Assembly: GCA_003024175.1 (NCBI GenBank)
Contig: MDYQ01000178.1
Coordinates: 1-32,531, forward strand
DNA length: 32,531 nt
Reading direction: 5' to 3'
From: Planoprotostelium fungivorum
Taxonomy: Eukaryota; Evosea; Variosea; Cavosteliida; Cavosteliaceae
Shown: piece after piece, positions 1-9,993 of the stretch
Layout of the letters: each line of letters opens with the position of its first letter
Numbering within the stretch: the stretch's first letter is position 1
The notes under the pieces: model-generated
Database searches by the model: none
Seen by the model: only the letters and a program-made list of their open reading frames with translations
What the model was told of the DNA's origin: nothing
Program-made: the position numbers and the translations under genes

Positions 1-728
1 AGTGTCTCCGGCGGTGGCCTTGACCTCAAAGATACCGTCGTCGATGGTGAGCAGAGAGACATCGAAGGTACCGCCTCCGAGGTCGAAGATGAGAATGTTC
101 TGCTCCTTTCCGCGCTTGTCCAGACCGTAGGCGATGGCGGCGGCGGTGGGCTCGTTGATAATACGCTTGACCTGGAGTCCAGAGATAACTCCGGCATCCT
201 TGGTGGCTTGTCTCTGAGAGTCGTTGAAGTAGGCGGGGACAGTGATGACGGCGTCGGTGACTGTGCTTCCCAAAAAGGCCTCAGCGGTCTCCTTCATCTT
301 CAGGAGAACCATGGAGGAGACTTCCTCAGGTGTGAATGTCTTGGTCTCTCCCTTGAATGAGACCTGGATGACGGGCTTGTCTCCCTCCTTGGCGACGACC
401 TTGAAGGGCCAGTGCTTCATGTCAGACTGAACGGCAGAGTCGGCGAACTTTCGGCCAATCAGACGCTTGGCGTCGAAGATTGTGTTCTCGGGGTTCATGG
501 CGACCTGAACAACAGTTAGAGTTGGATAAGGTGAGGAAATAGAGTGAGAGGACATACCTGGTTCTTAGCGGCATCTCCGATAAGACGGTCAGAGTCTGTG
601 AAGGCAACGTATGAGGGAGTCGTTCTGTTTCCTTGGTCGTTGGCAATGATCTCAACACGATCGTTTTGCCATACTCCAACACAGGAGTAGGTTGTTCCTA
701 AATCGATACCAATTGCAGGTGCGGGCAT
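1..728 (-). CDS. HSP70: Cytosolic Hsp70 chaperone, N-terminal part (3' end outside window)
   Basis: ATP-driven protein-folding chaperone of the cytosol. Exons 558-728 and 1-504 (continuing off the left edge); the 53-nt intron 505-557 (GT..AG) is phase 0. The first 225 residues are visible, covering about half of the nucleotide-binding domain. The signature IDLGTTYS lies close to the start and [12 protein letters not shown] near residue 200; [14 protein letters not shown] is also intact. The start at 728 gives the short [14 protein letters not shown]-terminus without a signal or transit peptide, which fits a cytosolic Hsc70 rather than BiP or a mitochondrial form. The C-terminal motif that would prove the compartment is outside the window. 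Confidence 0.97.
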
Positions 729-1580
729 TGTGTGTGTTGCTGTGTGAAAATAATGAACCCAAGAGGCCACAAACGTGAAGGAGAAAAAAGGATGATTTGG
801 TCACGTGGCAGTTCCCCGTCTTTGAAAACTAATGGAGATTTCTAATTGATTTATCGAATCGCCCTTCACCTGCCCGAAATCTCACCGACCCTTCTATTTC
901 TAAGATTCTATTGGGTTCTCACAGACTTCTCTCATGAATTGATCCTCTTCACAGAATCATTACGTGTAATGCTGTCTGTGTCTATCATTTTTATGAAGCC
1001 ATCGAAATGATCGATCATCATGTTAGGGCTCGAGATATCGAGTGAAGAGATCTTTTATGTGACCAGTATACCACTGTTCATGCATATCACACTAGAAAGT
1101 AAAGATGCTCCGAACGTCCCTTTCATCAAAGAAGCTCATCCGTCAAAATGAACTCACCTAATCCAGCATGCAGGCCACAGATCAATCGGTATATTCGACC
1201 ATAGATCACAGATCAGAGGCTTATCATCCCATTGAGGCGCCACCTTGCCCTTCTCAATCTCAAATTGAGAGCGCGAATTGTTTTTGGCTGTGGCGTAACC
1301 ACATATCCAGGTGTAGTGTTGAGAGTTCGACATCGATTTGGTCGCCAGATCACGCTTTGCCTGAGAACATAAAGCATCACAGGAGGTAGTATGTGCGACA
1401 TTGATACCTTAATTCTTCAAATACAGTTTGGATCATCTTCTCATTAAGATATTTATTCTCTTGCACATACAAGTGCAATCTCATCCTCATCCACAACCAA
1501 CGACAACAGAGAAGGTCTCATCCGAAACCAAGAGGGAGAGTAAACGGAGACATTCGAATCATCATCGCCTTCCATCCTCT
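729..1580. other. Gene-free stretch upstream of HSP70 and downstream of FLCN
   Basis: About 850 bp between the HSP70 start and the FLCN stop. It must hold the HSP70 promoter and 5' UTR and the FLCN 3' UTR. Short ORFs here have no recognisable product and do not join into a spliced gene. A CACGTG hexamer lies at 802-807, about 75 bp upstream of the HSP70 ATG. I found no convincing heat-shock element array (alternating nGAAn units). Confidence 0.6.
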
Positions 1581-4353
1581 TCACGTTCTCTCCTTGAACT
1601 GCCACCTCATCGACGCTGACCAGAAGCGTAAGAGCTGCGTGTCACCCGACAAGAGTCCCATCCCCGTCTCAAACTTTTTCAGCCTCGGATCCTTCTCCGA
1701 AGTCAGAGTTGTAGACAAGTGGTAGAACATGTTCGCTTTGCTAAGAAGGTCAGACGTGCATGTGGTGATGATCGCCTCACTTTGTCCACTCTTGTACGAT
1801 GCTGTTGATCCGCATGTCTTCCAGGAATTCAGAGAGATTCAAGTGAGCCACCCTCTCCAGCTCTCCCCCCATCGTTGTCTTTGTCGCTTTGGGTCCGAGG
1901 GCCTGGTGACGTCAGATGACATCATCATACGGCACTCACTTGGATCTCGATGTCATCGTTCGAACCGGGAGAGTAGTAGGGATCAGTAATGATGCTGACC
2001 ATCATGGCAGAGTCTCTCGTCACATGCGAGGGGATCGGTGTCTCGAGGGACAGCCCCAACAAGTTGCACTCGTAGCTCTCGTGGTAGTGATCTGAGAAGG
2101 GAACGATCTTACTGCATGGTGGAGGGAGTAATTTCTGCTCTCTTCAGTGTGGTGTGTGAGAGAGATATTCACCCTCAATAAATTAATGAGCGCCGTGGCT
2201 AAGAATTGCAATCGACTTCGCACGACGATTTGGCAGCCGATCAAGAGAGCAGAGATGATGTCCCGGAAGACATCACTTCTTCTGCAGGCACCGTTGAAGG
2301 ATTTGAGGGTGGAGAAGGTGGAGGAGAATCTCGTAGAGGATTTCAACACCATCGTGATCTCTTCGTCGATCTTGCATCGGAGCTGTACCACACGGTCAAT
2401 CGAGGGAAGAGATTCAGATGGAAGATGGAGATAGAGGATGAGATAGAGGATGAGATATAGGATGGGATAGAGGATGAGATAGAGGAAGTACCTTTGGACA
2501 TGAGACGGAGGGTAGAACGACGGCAGATCGCTCGATTTGTCTCAATAACCAACAGAATCGAGTGTGCATCGTTACGAAGCAACACTATTCACGAGTCAGG
2601 TGGAAAAGAGAGAATTATTCAATTAGATGGAAAGAAAGAGGATGATGAGATACACACGGGATCAGATAAGATTTGAGTGAGTGAACGAGCAGAACCACCA
2701 CCCCCTGCTTCTCTTCTGAAGATACCAAGGGTTCTGATGGGTGGTCGATATGCCGTGTTCGAGTTGTAGTCCGACTGGTTCTCCCTCTCCATCAACTCGG
2801 TCGCTTTCTCTTGCATCCCTCTGACAACGAGAGAAAAGAATCTGTTCACGTTGAATCAAATAAGGAACACTTGAATCGATCGGCTCACTTTGTGATGAAC
2901 GACATGGAGCTGACGAGACGGGCGTGATCCTTCAGGATGAGGAGAAAGCAGTATTGTCTCTGGAATCCTCGTGCTTTCGAATCAGCCAACTTGAAAGAAT
3001 AAGACAAGGCCCAGTCCTTTGGAAGATTCTCTTCTCCCTCTGTGGGTGCGAGACTGAATAGGACTGAGCCTGCTCATCGTCAATTCGATACATCTCGTGT
3101 ATATTTTGTTTTGGATGAAGATGGAGAGGATTGAAATCGAGTGATGAGGGCTTCACCTTCTTGCCCTGGAGTGAATTCTGAAGAGAGACTTCTCACACAA
3201 GCATTTCGGACGGCAGCGTAGTTGATACTGTGAGGAAATCTCGTACTGATGAACAACCACTGATGTCGAGACTATTTTCATCAGATGATGACACAAGGAT
3301 GAGTGTGGTGTGAGATTAATGGAGAATCTTTGTACGTACTTGAGAATCGTCATCGTGTTTCGAATGAGATAGTAATCCACTACTTTCAGCGAGAGAGGAA
3401 CAAGAAGCACAGGCAGAAGTGCTGGGTTTGTGTTGCTCGTTGACCGTAGATGGCTTCACCAGAATCTCCACCGATGGTGGACCTACCTTCCTTTAATTCT
3501 TCTCCTCGATTTCATCTGCCATCACATCGACATCTCACCGTCTCTATACATGGCTGGTGAATTCATCTCGGATGAAGCTTCTACATGATCCGTCTGTACC
3601 TCTTCCTTATCCGTCATCTTCTCTGGAAAGAGTTGTCTCCGGGAGGCATCTCTATCATTCAACAGACCACTGTCTGTCGTTGGTGATACGAACACGGTCT
3701 GAGTCTCGATGGCCTCAATTGGATTGTCATTGATGGGTGACTCTCTCGCCAGGGAGGAGGAGAGACTCACGGTCACTGGTCTCTGTTTGTTGATGGTGAT
3801 GCTCCCCGGTGGAGTTCGACTCACTGTATTCAGTGAGAAGAGTGCACAATGTGTTCAGATATCGTATAGGAGGAGAGAGGATGGTGAAGATGTAGATTGA
3901 GGATCACCAGGGAAGGAATGGATCGTTTTGAGGTGAACTTCCTCAGACTTGGGGGGAGTCAATGAATCGGGAGGGAAAGCAAAGGTAAGTGTAGGTGACA
4001 ACAACTCTTTCTTACTGTCGCAGTGAATCAGAGGTGGTGTCTGAGATGATTCACCTCAGAGGAGTCAATGTAGGTTGAGAGCCCAGAGATTGTCTCAGCC
4101 AAGGAGAGGGTGTGAGGTGTGGAGTCAGGCGAGAGTGGTTCGGTAGGACGGGTGTATTCCCCTTCTCTAGGTCAGCGAGAATGCTCGGTAGGACGTGAAG
4201 CGACTCTAAAAATGTGGGAGGAAATGTGTAAATGGGTGAGGAAGTGGGAATCATCTGTGTGGTGAAAACGATCGATGGTCCATGGACTTCGCAGAAATGG
4301 GTCAAGCATAGAGTACCGAAAGTACCAGAATCGTTATGTGCATCGTGATTCAT
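1581..4353 (-). CDS. FLCN: Folliculin (FLCN), Rag GTPase regulator
   Basis: In animals and yeast folliculin works with FNIP proteins on the lysosome or vacuole as a GAP for RagC/D-type GTPases, controlling TORC1. Twelve exons, all phase-consistent, give 674 residues: 4055-4353, 3908-4014, 3539-3823, 3340-3482, 3157-3259, 2889-3039, 2658-2841, 2492-2584, 2173-2382, 1940-2107, 1781-1902, 1581-1740. Landmarks: LCLTHFCEVHGPSIVFTTQ near the N-terminus (the family HFCELHGP motif); a CASC motif in exon 4; NACVRSLSSEF; KARGFQRQYCFLLI (longin-type domain); and in exon 10 VPFSDHYHESYECNLLGLS, the start of the DENN module. Exons 2-3 encode a low-complexity Ser/Pro-rich linker. An upstream in-frame Met at 4431 is possible; 4353 was chosen because conserved sequence begins soon after it. 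Head-to-head with ITFG2, starts 125 bp apart. The acceptor of intron 2108-2172 must be the second AG (GCAGTAAG) to hold frame. Confidence 0.93.
2428..2487. repeat. 12-nt tandem repeat in a FLCN intron
   Basis: Five near-identical copies of GAGATAGAGGAT lie head to tail (starts 2428, 2440, 2452, 2464, 2476) inside intron 2383-2491 of FLCN. On the coding strand this forms a pyrimidine-rich ATCCTCTATCTC tract between donor and acceptor. Confidence 0.85.
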
Positions 4354-4478
4354 GGCCTGTGGCCTGCCCACAGCGGGCCTGACGGTGACTTGTTCTTCCG
4401 GATGAGATGCCACTTCATTCGCGCAGCGCAAATTTCAGTCCTCTCACATCACATCACATCACATCATCACCCAAACCA
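4354..4478. promoter_or_regulatory. Shared bidirectional promoter region FLCN / ITFG2
   Basis: Only 125 bp separate the divergent start codons of FLCN and ITFG2, so promoter and both 5' UTRs must lie here. It contains four tandem CACAT units (4445-4464) just upstream of the ITFG2 ATG and a GC-rich stretch at 4354-4390. No TATA box is evident. The role is inferred from position only. Confidence 0.5.
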
Positions 4479-7400
4479 ATGGAAGGGGATGATAAGAGTC
4501 CTCCCGAGGACGATCGAGAGCATCCTGGAGGTGATACGCTAGTTTCTGTGATGACTGACCGTGTTAGGATCTACGAAATCAGAAAGCCTTCTAGAAAAGG
4601 CGCGCCAAGTGTCCTTTTCACAGAGACTAGTGTTCTCATGGAGAGGGAGAAGAGGGAATGTCCAGAAGAGAGCCGTGGCATTTGGTGATGTAGACAACGA
4701 TGATGCCAAGGTAGAGCGACAAATCCTTTCGAATGGAACTGAGCCAACGGATAGGATCCAGAGTTGGTAGTAGGGACAACGGAAGGTCATTTGACCATCT
4801 TCAAAGGCTCACTCAAAGCTCCCTGGCGCATAGCCTCCAAGTTGGGAACCGTGAGAGATTCTTCATGTTATCAATCATCTTGCAACCCGATCTTGCATCA
4901 TCTTGATCGACACCTGCAGATCTCCTGTCTGGCCATCGGGAAGATTCATCCAAATTCAGATAAGGTGAAGTCACCGTGATGAATATGAAGAAACGAGCGA
5001 TTCACAGAACTCACTGATCGTCATCGCCAACGAGGGCTACGCTTTCATCTTTGACAATATGACACCTCTCAACAAAGGTTCCGCCACTAGCTTAGCTCAC
5101 AGAAACGCTGGAAAACTGTCTGGACCCCTTCGTCTCTCCACTTCTTCTCTCACAGGTGATCGTCTATGACTCATCGTGGATTGACACAGGCAGGTAGTTC
5201 ACCCCCGGCGGGCACACAGGGGATACCGGTGAACGCAGCGAATCCTTCCTTCATCGCACCCTCCATCATCAGCCGAGTGCCCATCAACATCACCAGCATC
5301 CTCATCGATGACATCGGTGAAGAGGAGGAGATGATCCATAGATTGACGAGAACAGATGGTGACGGAGAGAACGAGATTGTCATGGGAACGAACGATGGAG
5401 AAGTCCACATCTTCAATCTGAGAGGAATGGAGACGGTGCAGAGTCCCTCGCCGATGTTGAGTCAGCAGGAACCCTCTTCTACGTTTCAGAAGGTGGTGCA
5501 GTGTCTCTCTATCATCACGGAGATCATCAAGAAGTTCAGTGGAGGGAGGATACACACCGAAGAAGAGCAACTCCTCCTTACCATCAATCGCAGTCAGGAA
5601 TTCAAAGAGTTTGGTCTGTCGGTGAAAGAACTGCAGAACGTGAGATCGATCGATTGTATCTCCTCTGACGAGTGATGAAGGCCAGTCTCGATGCGGTGAG
5701 GAACGAAGAGATCTTACCCTTCCTCGTCAATCTTCACAATCTGTTGATGATCCACGCGACGATTTTATTCTCTGGACAGAGAGAGAGCCGTGTCAACTTC
5801 TTGAAGAGGGCAGTATACAACATAGGAGGTGAATCTACCGCACCTCCCCCACTGATCAAGACAGGGAGAGAGTTCTCTCTCTTAGAGTTGGACAGTCTGT
5901 TCATTCGAGGAAACAGTACGAGCACACCCAATCTATACGGTCAGTCACCTTATCATTCCTTATCCAATCGTGACGAATGTACAGGTTACGGTGGTCCACA
6001 GGGCCCAAAATTGAAGACGGACGATCCTAGAGGTGAGAAGAGAAGGAGAACCAATGAATCACCTTCGTTCAGGTCGATTCGTCAACACACGCGTAGAACC
6101 TCGAATCAACTTCACGCTGAATCTGGCCACCAAGTGAGAGGGAACGAAGGAGCGGAATGACACGCAGCAGGAGCTCACCCTCCATAAGGATCTACCACAC
6201 GAGCACGTGGCAGATGCAGATGGAAGAGGCCACGAGAGAGTATCTGAGGGAGAGGGTGGTCATCGACAGCACGAGGAAGACGGTGAGAGAGGAGAATGTA
6301 GAGAGAGTGATGTCTTCAGATCGTACTACCAAAGGTGATGGAGTGGTACTCTTCTGATTTCGGAAAGAATCGAGGAGAGGCCATCACGTGGGCCTTGAGG
6401 TATCTCAGAGCAGAGACGACCGATCAATATCGTGAAGATTACAATCTCAATTATGAGCCTTTCAGTTGGGATTTCTGCTTTCACATGGCCCTCCCAATGG
6501 TAGAGATGTCTCGTCTTACTCTTCTCACTAGTTCGCAGAATCGACAAGTCAGTGCACCACAGATCATGACTACGTCTCATAATACTCTCAATCCGAACAC
6601 ACCCACCAATATGACGTCCAGCCCACAGAATACAAACAGCTCCTACGGTAACTCACTCAAGAACCTTCTGGGTCTAACTCAGAAGAAGGAAGAAGTGAGA
6701 ATGATGAGAAGAAAAGATCTCAATGAATCACAGGAACCTCCAATACCTGATGCCAGGAGATCATCTGTGAATCTATCCTCCAAGAGTAACAACAGCGTCT
6801 CTTTTGATTCAAAGTCATCCCGAAGCAGTCTGAAGGGTCCACCGATCGAGATCGAGAACGCCAAGGAGAGATCGACGTTGGGACATTCAGCCCAACAGAA
6901 TGTCTCTGCACCCACTCGTGAATTGAACTTGAAGATGAAGAGATCGTTTCATCTGGACGGAGAGGTGGTCTACATGCTATCTCGGAGAGATCACGATGGA
7001 AAGATTCTTCAGGTGAGGGAATGAAAGGAGAGGAAATCTGATGGAGGGGAAACAGTTGGGGCTGTTCGACAAACAAGGACAGAATCGTATCGGCACCATA
7101 AGGCATCACGATCAAGTGAGAGAGACGACAACGTCGTCGGACTGATGTTTGTAGGTCCAACTGTGCCCCTATCAACTTTTGGGAAGCACGAAGAAGAATC
7201 AAACGGAAGGAAAGATCATCGATGTCGTCAACGTCTCTCATCAACCGGATCGACCAGCTCGATCCATCACATGCTACGATGATGGTGATCTCTCTGATCG
7301 AATCTTCTATCTACTCTCGAGTGGTGTCTGATTGAATCAGGACACTTGAGATTGACGGAGAACGACCGAACCTTGTGGGAGGTACGAGTAGATGCCGAGG

Positions 7401-8092
7401 TGCTTGGTGTGGGGGTGACTCATCACGTGAGTTGAATGATGGATGATGGATCTGAGAGAGATAGATGGTCAAAGAGAAGACGAGTGAAGAGCACATCGTG
7501 ACGGTGGGATGGGAGGGAACGACATTCATCATCGATCAAGAGGGGAACATGGTCTATCATGAGATGGAAGACAAGATCACCACCTTTGGTGTGGGTGGGT
7601 GTCCCCGTATCGTGTGAATACTGAGGAGAGGAGGGTTGTATTCTGTCGAGCCTGGGCAGCCCACATCGGCCATCGCTTACATCACGGGAACGGATGAGAT
7701 CATACTGTATTACGGAATCTGCTCTTCGTTGATGGTGAGTTCACTCTTAGTGCGATCTATTCAGATCACCTGTCGATCAAATGATGTAACATCCGTTCAG
7801 TCGATGAAGACGACAAACGTTAAGAATCTACTTCGTGAAGAGATGCAAGGGAGAGACCTCTTGAAGAAGAATCCACACTCGGGTGAGAAATCATGTTCAC
7901 CTTGAAGCTGTTCTCAATTGCTCGACAGAATGGAGCCACGAAGAGCTGGCGTCTCTCTATTACACGGCGATCAACTACGAGAAGCCAGAGGGTATCGACA
8001 AGTACAGAAAAGAATTGTTAGACAAGATCGAGAAATCAACGGGGGAGGTAAAGAAGCTGGAGGCGAAACTGATGAAGACACGACACGGATAA
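4479..8092 (+). CDS. ITFG2: ITFG2-like FG-GAP propeller protein with an inserted DUF547 domain
   Basis: In animals ITFG2 is a subunit of KICSTOR, which tethers GATOR1 to lysosomes in nutrient signalling. Eighteen phase-consistent exons give 946 residues, about twice human ITFG2: 4479-4530, 4568-4710, 4764-4850, 4920-4964, 5008-5155, 5194-5316, 5356-5639, 5681-6032, 6073-6133, 6168-6282, 6335-7012, 7056-7115, 7155-7284, 7341-7426, 7465-7594, 7634-7734, 7801-7882, 7929-8092. The N-half (residues 1-230) has QKRAVAFGDVDNDDAK, LVVGTTEGHLTIFKG and the FG-GAP calcium motif DIDGDGENEIVMGT. The C-half (about 675-890) has GGHLRLTENDRTLWEV, VGWEGTTFIID and SAIAYITGTDEIILYYG. Between them (about 260-500) sits a DUF547 domain: LPFLVNLHNLLMIHA, AVYNIGG, VEPRINFTLN, MEWYSSDF; then a Ser-rich linker (510-670). 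The tail is coiled-coil-like. A 45-nt in-frame segment at 5938-5982 (GTCAG..ACAG) could be a further intron. ITFG2 identity is firm; treating it as one gene rests on continuous splice phase. Confidence 0.88.
5540..6500 (+). other. DUF547 domain region inside the ITFG2 gene
   Basis: Exons 5356-5639 (3' part), 5681-6032, 6073-6133, 6168-6282 and the 5' part of 6335-7012 encode a recognisable DUF547 domain. It shows the typical order of motifs: an F/W-x-NL-x-N-LL-x-HA helix; a YNIGG turn followed by the FSLLELDSLFIRGN strand-helix; DPRG..RINFTLN; RSSPSIRIY; and MEWYSSDF near the end. DUF547 is common in plants, protists and bacteria; its biochemical activity is not established. I know of no described ITFG2 protein that contains it. 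Confidence 0.82.
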
Positions 8093-8094
8093 AT

Positions 8095-9838
8095 TTATCT
8101 CCTGTAACGGTATTTCTTGAATTGGAACCACAAGTGCAGTATTCCTCTCTCGAAATCACATCGAAAGCCCTTCTTGTGGGAGTGCTCCCATTCCTTCTTC
8201 ACCACAGTAAAACCAATGTCCTATCCCAGTCAGCCACTTGTTGTGGTGGTGACTCACCTCGTAGGGTGGTCCTGCGTGGAAGAGAATGAGAACGTAGTCG
8301 GGAGACTCTGCGGGGAGAATCTTGTAGCTGGGTGTCTTGGTGACATCGGCCAGATCAGGGTAGAAGATGTTGAACGTGTAGCCCAGAACAATCTTGGGTG
8401 GTGGGTTATCCTCTGTAAAGATTTAATATTTGATACTCTATCCTGATTGTAGAGAGAGGAGAGAGAGGAGAGAGGATGGATAGATCACCGTCATAGTGAG
8501 TCTGATTGTATCTGTTCCAATCGTGTCCCGTCTGCACTCGATTGAAGTATTTGGGTTTCCTGGCGACATAATCGTACGTCTTGTCTAGCTTGGTCTCCGT
8601 ATTGAATGCCTCTTCATCTTGCTCCATCACAATATTCGCCTGACCTCACGTCATCGGGAGAAGCGTTGAGAATCGATCGCATGACGTGTACAGAGATAGA
8701 AGAAGGAACTAGAGTAAGATCTCACCTCTCGTTTGAGCATCTCTTCATCTGTGGGTATCTTCTCTTCTCTGTTTCCCTGAGCCTTCGCTCTCAGTCTCTG
8801 TGCTTCTCTCTCTAACGCAGCCCTCCTCGGATCACTGTGGTGGTTATTTCGATGTGACGAACGTTTCTCTCACGGCTGTCTGGGGGTGGGAACGTATTCT
8901 TCGACGATATCGTCCTCGTTGTAGACAGACTCCACGGTCTTACCCTGCGGTGCGGTGGTGTCTCCCTTCAACTCTGCCAACTTGATCTTCGCCTTTCGAA
9001 CGCGAAGCTTCTTCAGGACAGAGTCCCAATATTCAGGGATGGCAGCTTCATCTCCATTCTGATTGTCTTCGATCTGTCTCTCCATGTCCACCAGCTCGTT
9101 GTAGTCCTTTCCTTCGAAGATACTCTTGATGTCCTTGCTGATGCTGTCATCGGCTGCATCCTTTCCTTCTCTGTCTTTCAACTGCGAGTGATCAGGGTCA
9201 CTGGTTCTGAAGCATGTCGTGGGATGTACACACCTTCTGTCTTTGGTTCTGGATGGTGGCTCTGAGAGCATCCCAGTAGATCTTTCCTCCTTCCTCGAGT
9301 GAACTGTACTTCTCTATGTTCGATTCCACTTCCTCTAATTCTTTCGGATTCAAGTTCTAAGGCTGTCGTCAGAGAGATGAGACGGTGGGCTTGGCTCACT
9401 TTGATGATCTGAAGTGCATCTTGGCGTATGGGGTACTGTGCGTCCTTATAGATTAGCTTGTATAACTTATCCAGTGGTTTCGCTCTTCCTTCCTTCAATC
9501 GAATTTGGATAGCCAGCATGTCCTGGTTTCTGAAGAATTGATTGTCTTTCTCCTCCCATTCGGCTACGTTGGCATTCTCTCGGTTTCTTACTTCTCTATC
9601 CTTCTGTCTCTCCCTCTCGTGGTGATTCGCCTCCCTCTCAACTCTTCTCCTCTTTACCTTATCGATCTCACTCTGTATTTTTTTATCAGCTCAACTCGTC
9701 AAACAAATAAACGATGAATAGTTACTTGTATGTCTTGCGCTCTTCTTCTCTGATCGTCAGCCGATAAGGAACCGGGCCTCTGTTGAGAATCTCTTTTGGT
9801 CCAAACGAACCGGTGATCGGTCGCTTGCCTCTATCCAT
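8095..9838 (-). CDS. CACTIN: Cactin, spliceosome-associated protein
   Basis: Cactin is a nuclear protein linked to the spliceosome and, in animals, to innate immune signalling. Eight exons, all phase-consistent, give 451 residues: 9726-9838, 9400-9670, 9234-9356, 8874-9181, 8726-8834, 8489-8639, 8258-8412, 8095-8220. The N-terminal half is charged and helical (VKRRRVEREANHHERERQ), followed by IRLKEGRAKPLDKLYKLIY, then the Cactin_mid region. The C-terminal domain is nearly textbook: RKPKYFNRVQTGHDWNRYNQ, PPPKIVLGYTFNIFYPDL, ILFHAGPPYEDIGF, ending HLWFQFKKYRYRR. The protein is shorter than animal cactins because it lacks the long RS/DE-rich N-terminus. Its stop codon is only 2 bp from the stop of the convergent ITFG2 gene. 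The first intron's acceptor must be the second AG (CAGAG) to keep frame. Confidence 0.95.
8450..8477. repeat. GAGAGAGG microsatellite-like tract in a CACTIN intron
   Basis: A purine tract of repeated GAGAGAGGA-type units lies inside intron 8413-8488; on the coding strand it is a CT-rich tract. No function is implied beyond a possible polypyrimidine role. Confidence 0.6.
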
Positions 9839-9993
9839 GATATTTAGAAGAGATATACGAAGAATACACCACAACTCACATGATCCTGGCTCATCTGATG
9901 AAAAACACAAAGTCATCTGTGTGGGATGGTCTTGGCTCGTTGTTTGTGGAGTCATGAATTGAGACGAAAGCAGGAAGAATCCGCACAGGGATC
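9839..9993. promoter_or_regulatory. Shared intergenic promoter region CACTIN / NOL10
   Basis: 155 bp between divergent start codons, including both 5' UTRs. I see no clear TATA box or repeated element. The assignment is by position only. Confidence 0.4.

Noticed and set aside
1168-1619. Several 60-75 codon ORFs between HSP70 and FLCN
   Set aside because: No recognisable motif and no in-phase splicing partners; most likely non-coding.
4041-4054. A 14-nt intron in FLCN exon 1 region
   Set aside because: Using ATCTCAG as acceptor leads quickly to a stop; the 40-nt intron 4015-4054 keeps a long open frame.
7324-7340. A 17-nt ultra-short intron (GTGTC..TCAG) in ITFG2
   Set aside because: It keeps frame, but a 56-nt intron 7285-7340 using the upstream GTGATC donor also keeps frame and gives a better match to ITFG2 (CYDDGGHLRLTEN), so the ultra-short version is unnecessary.
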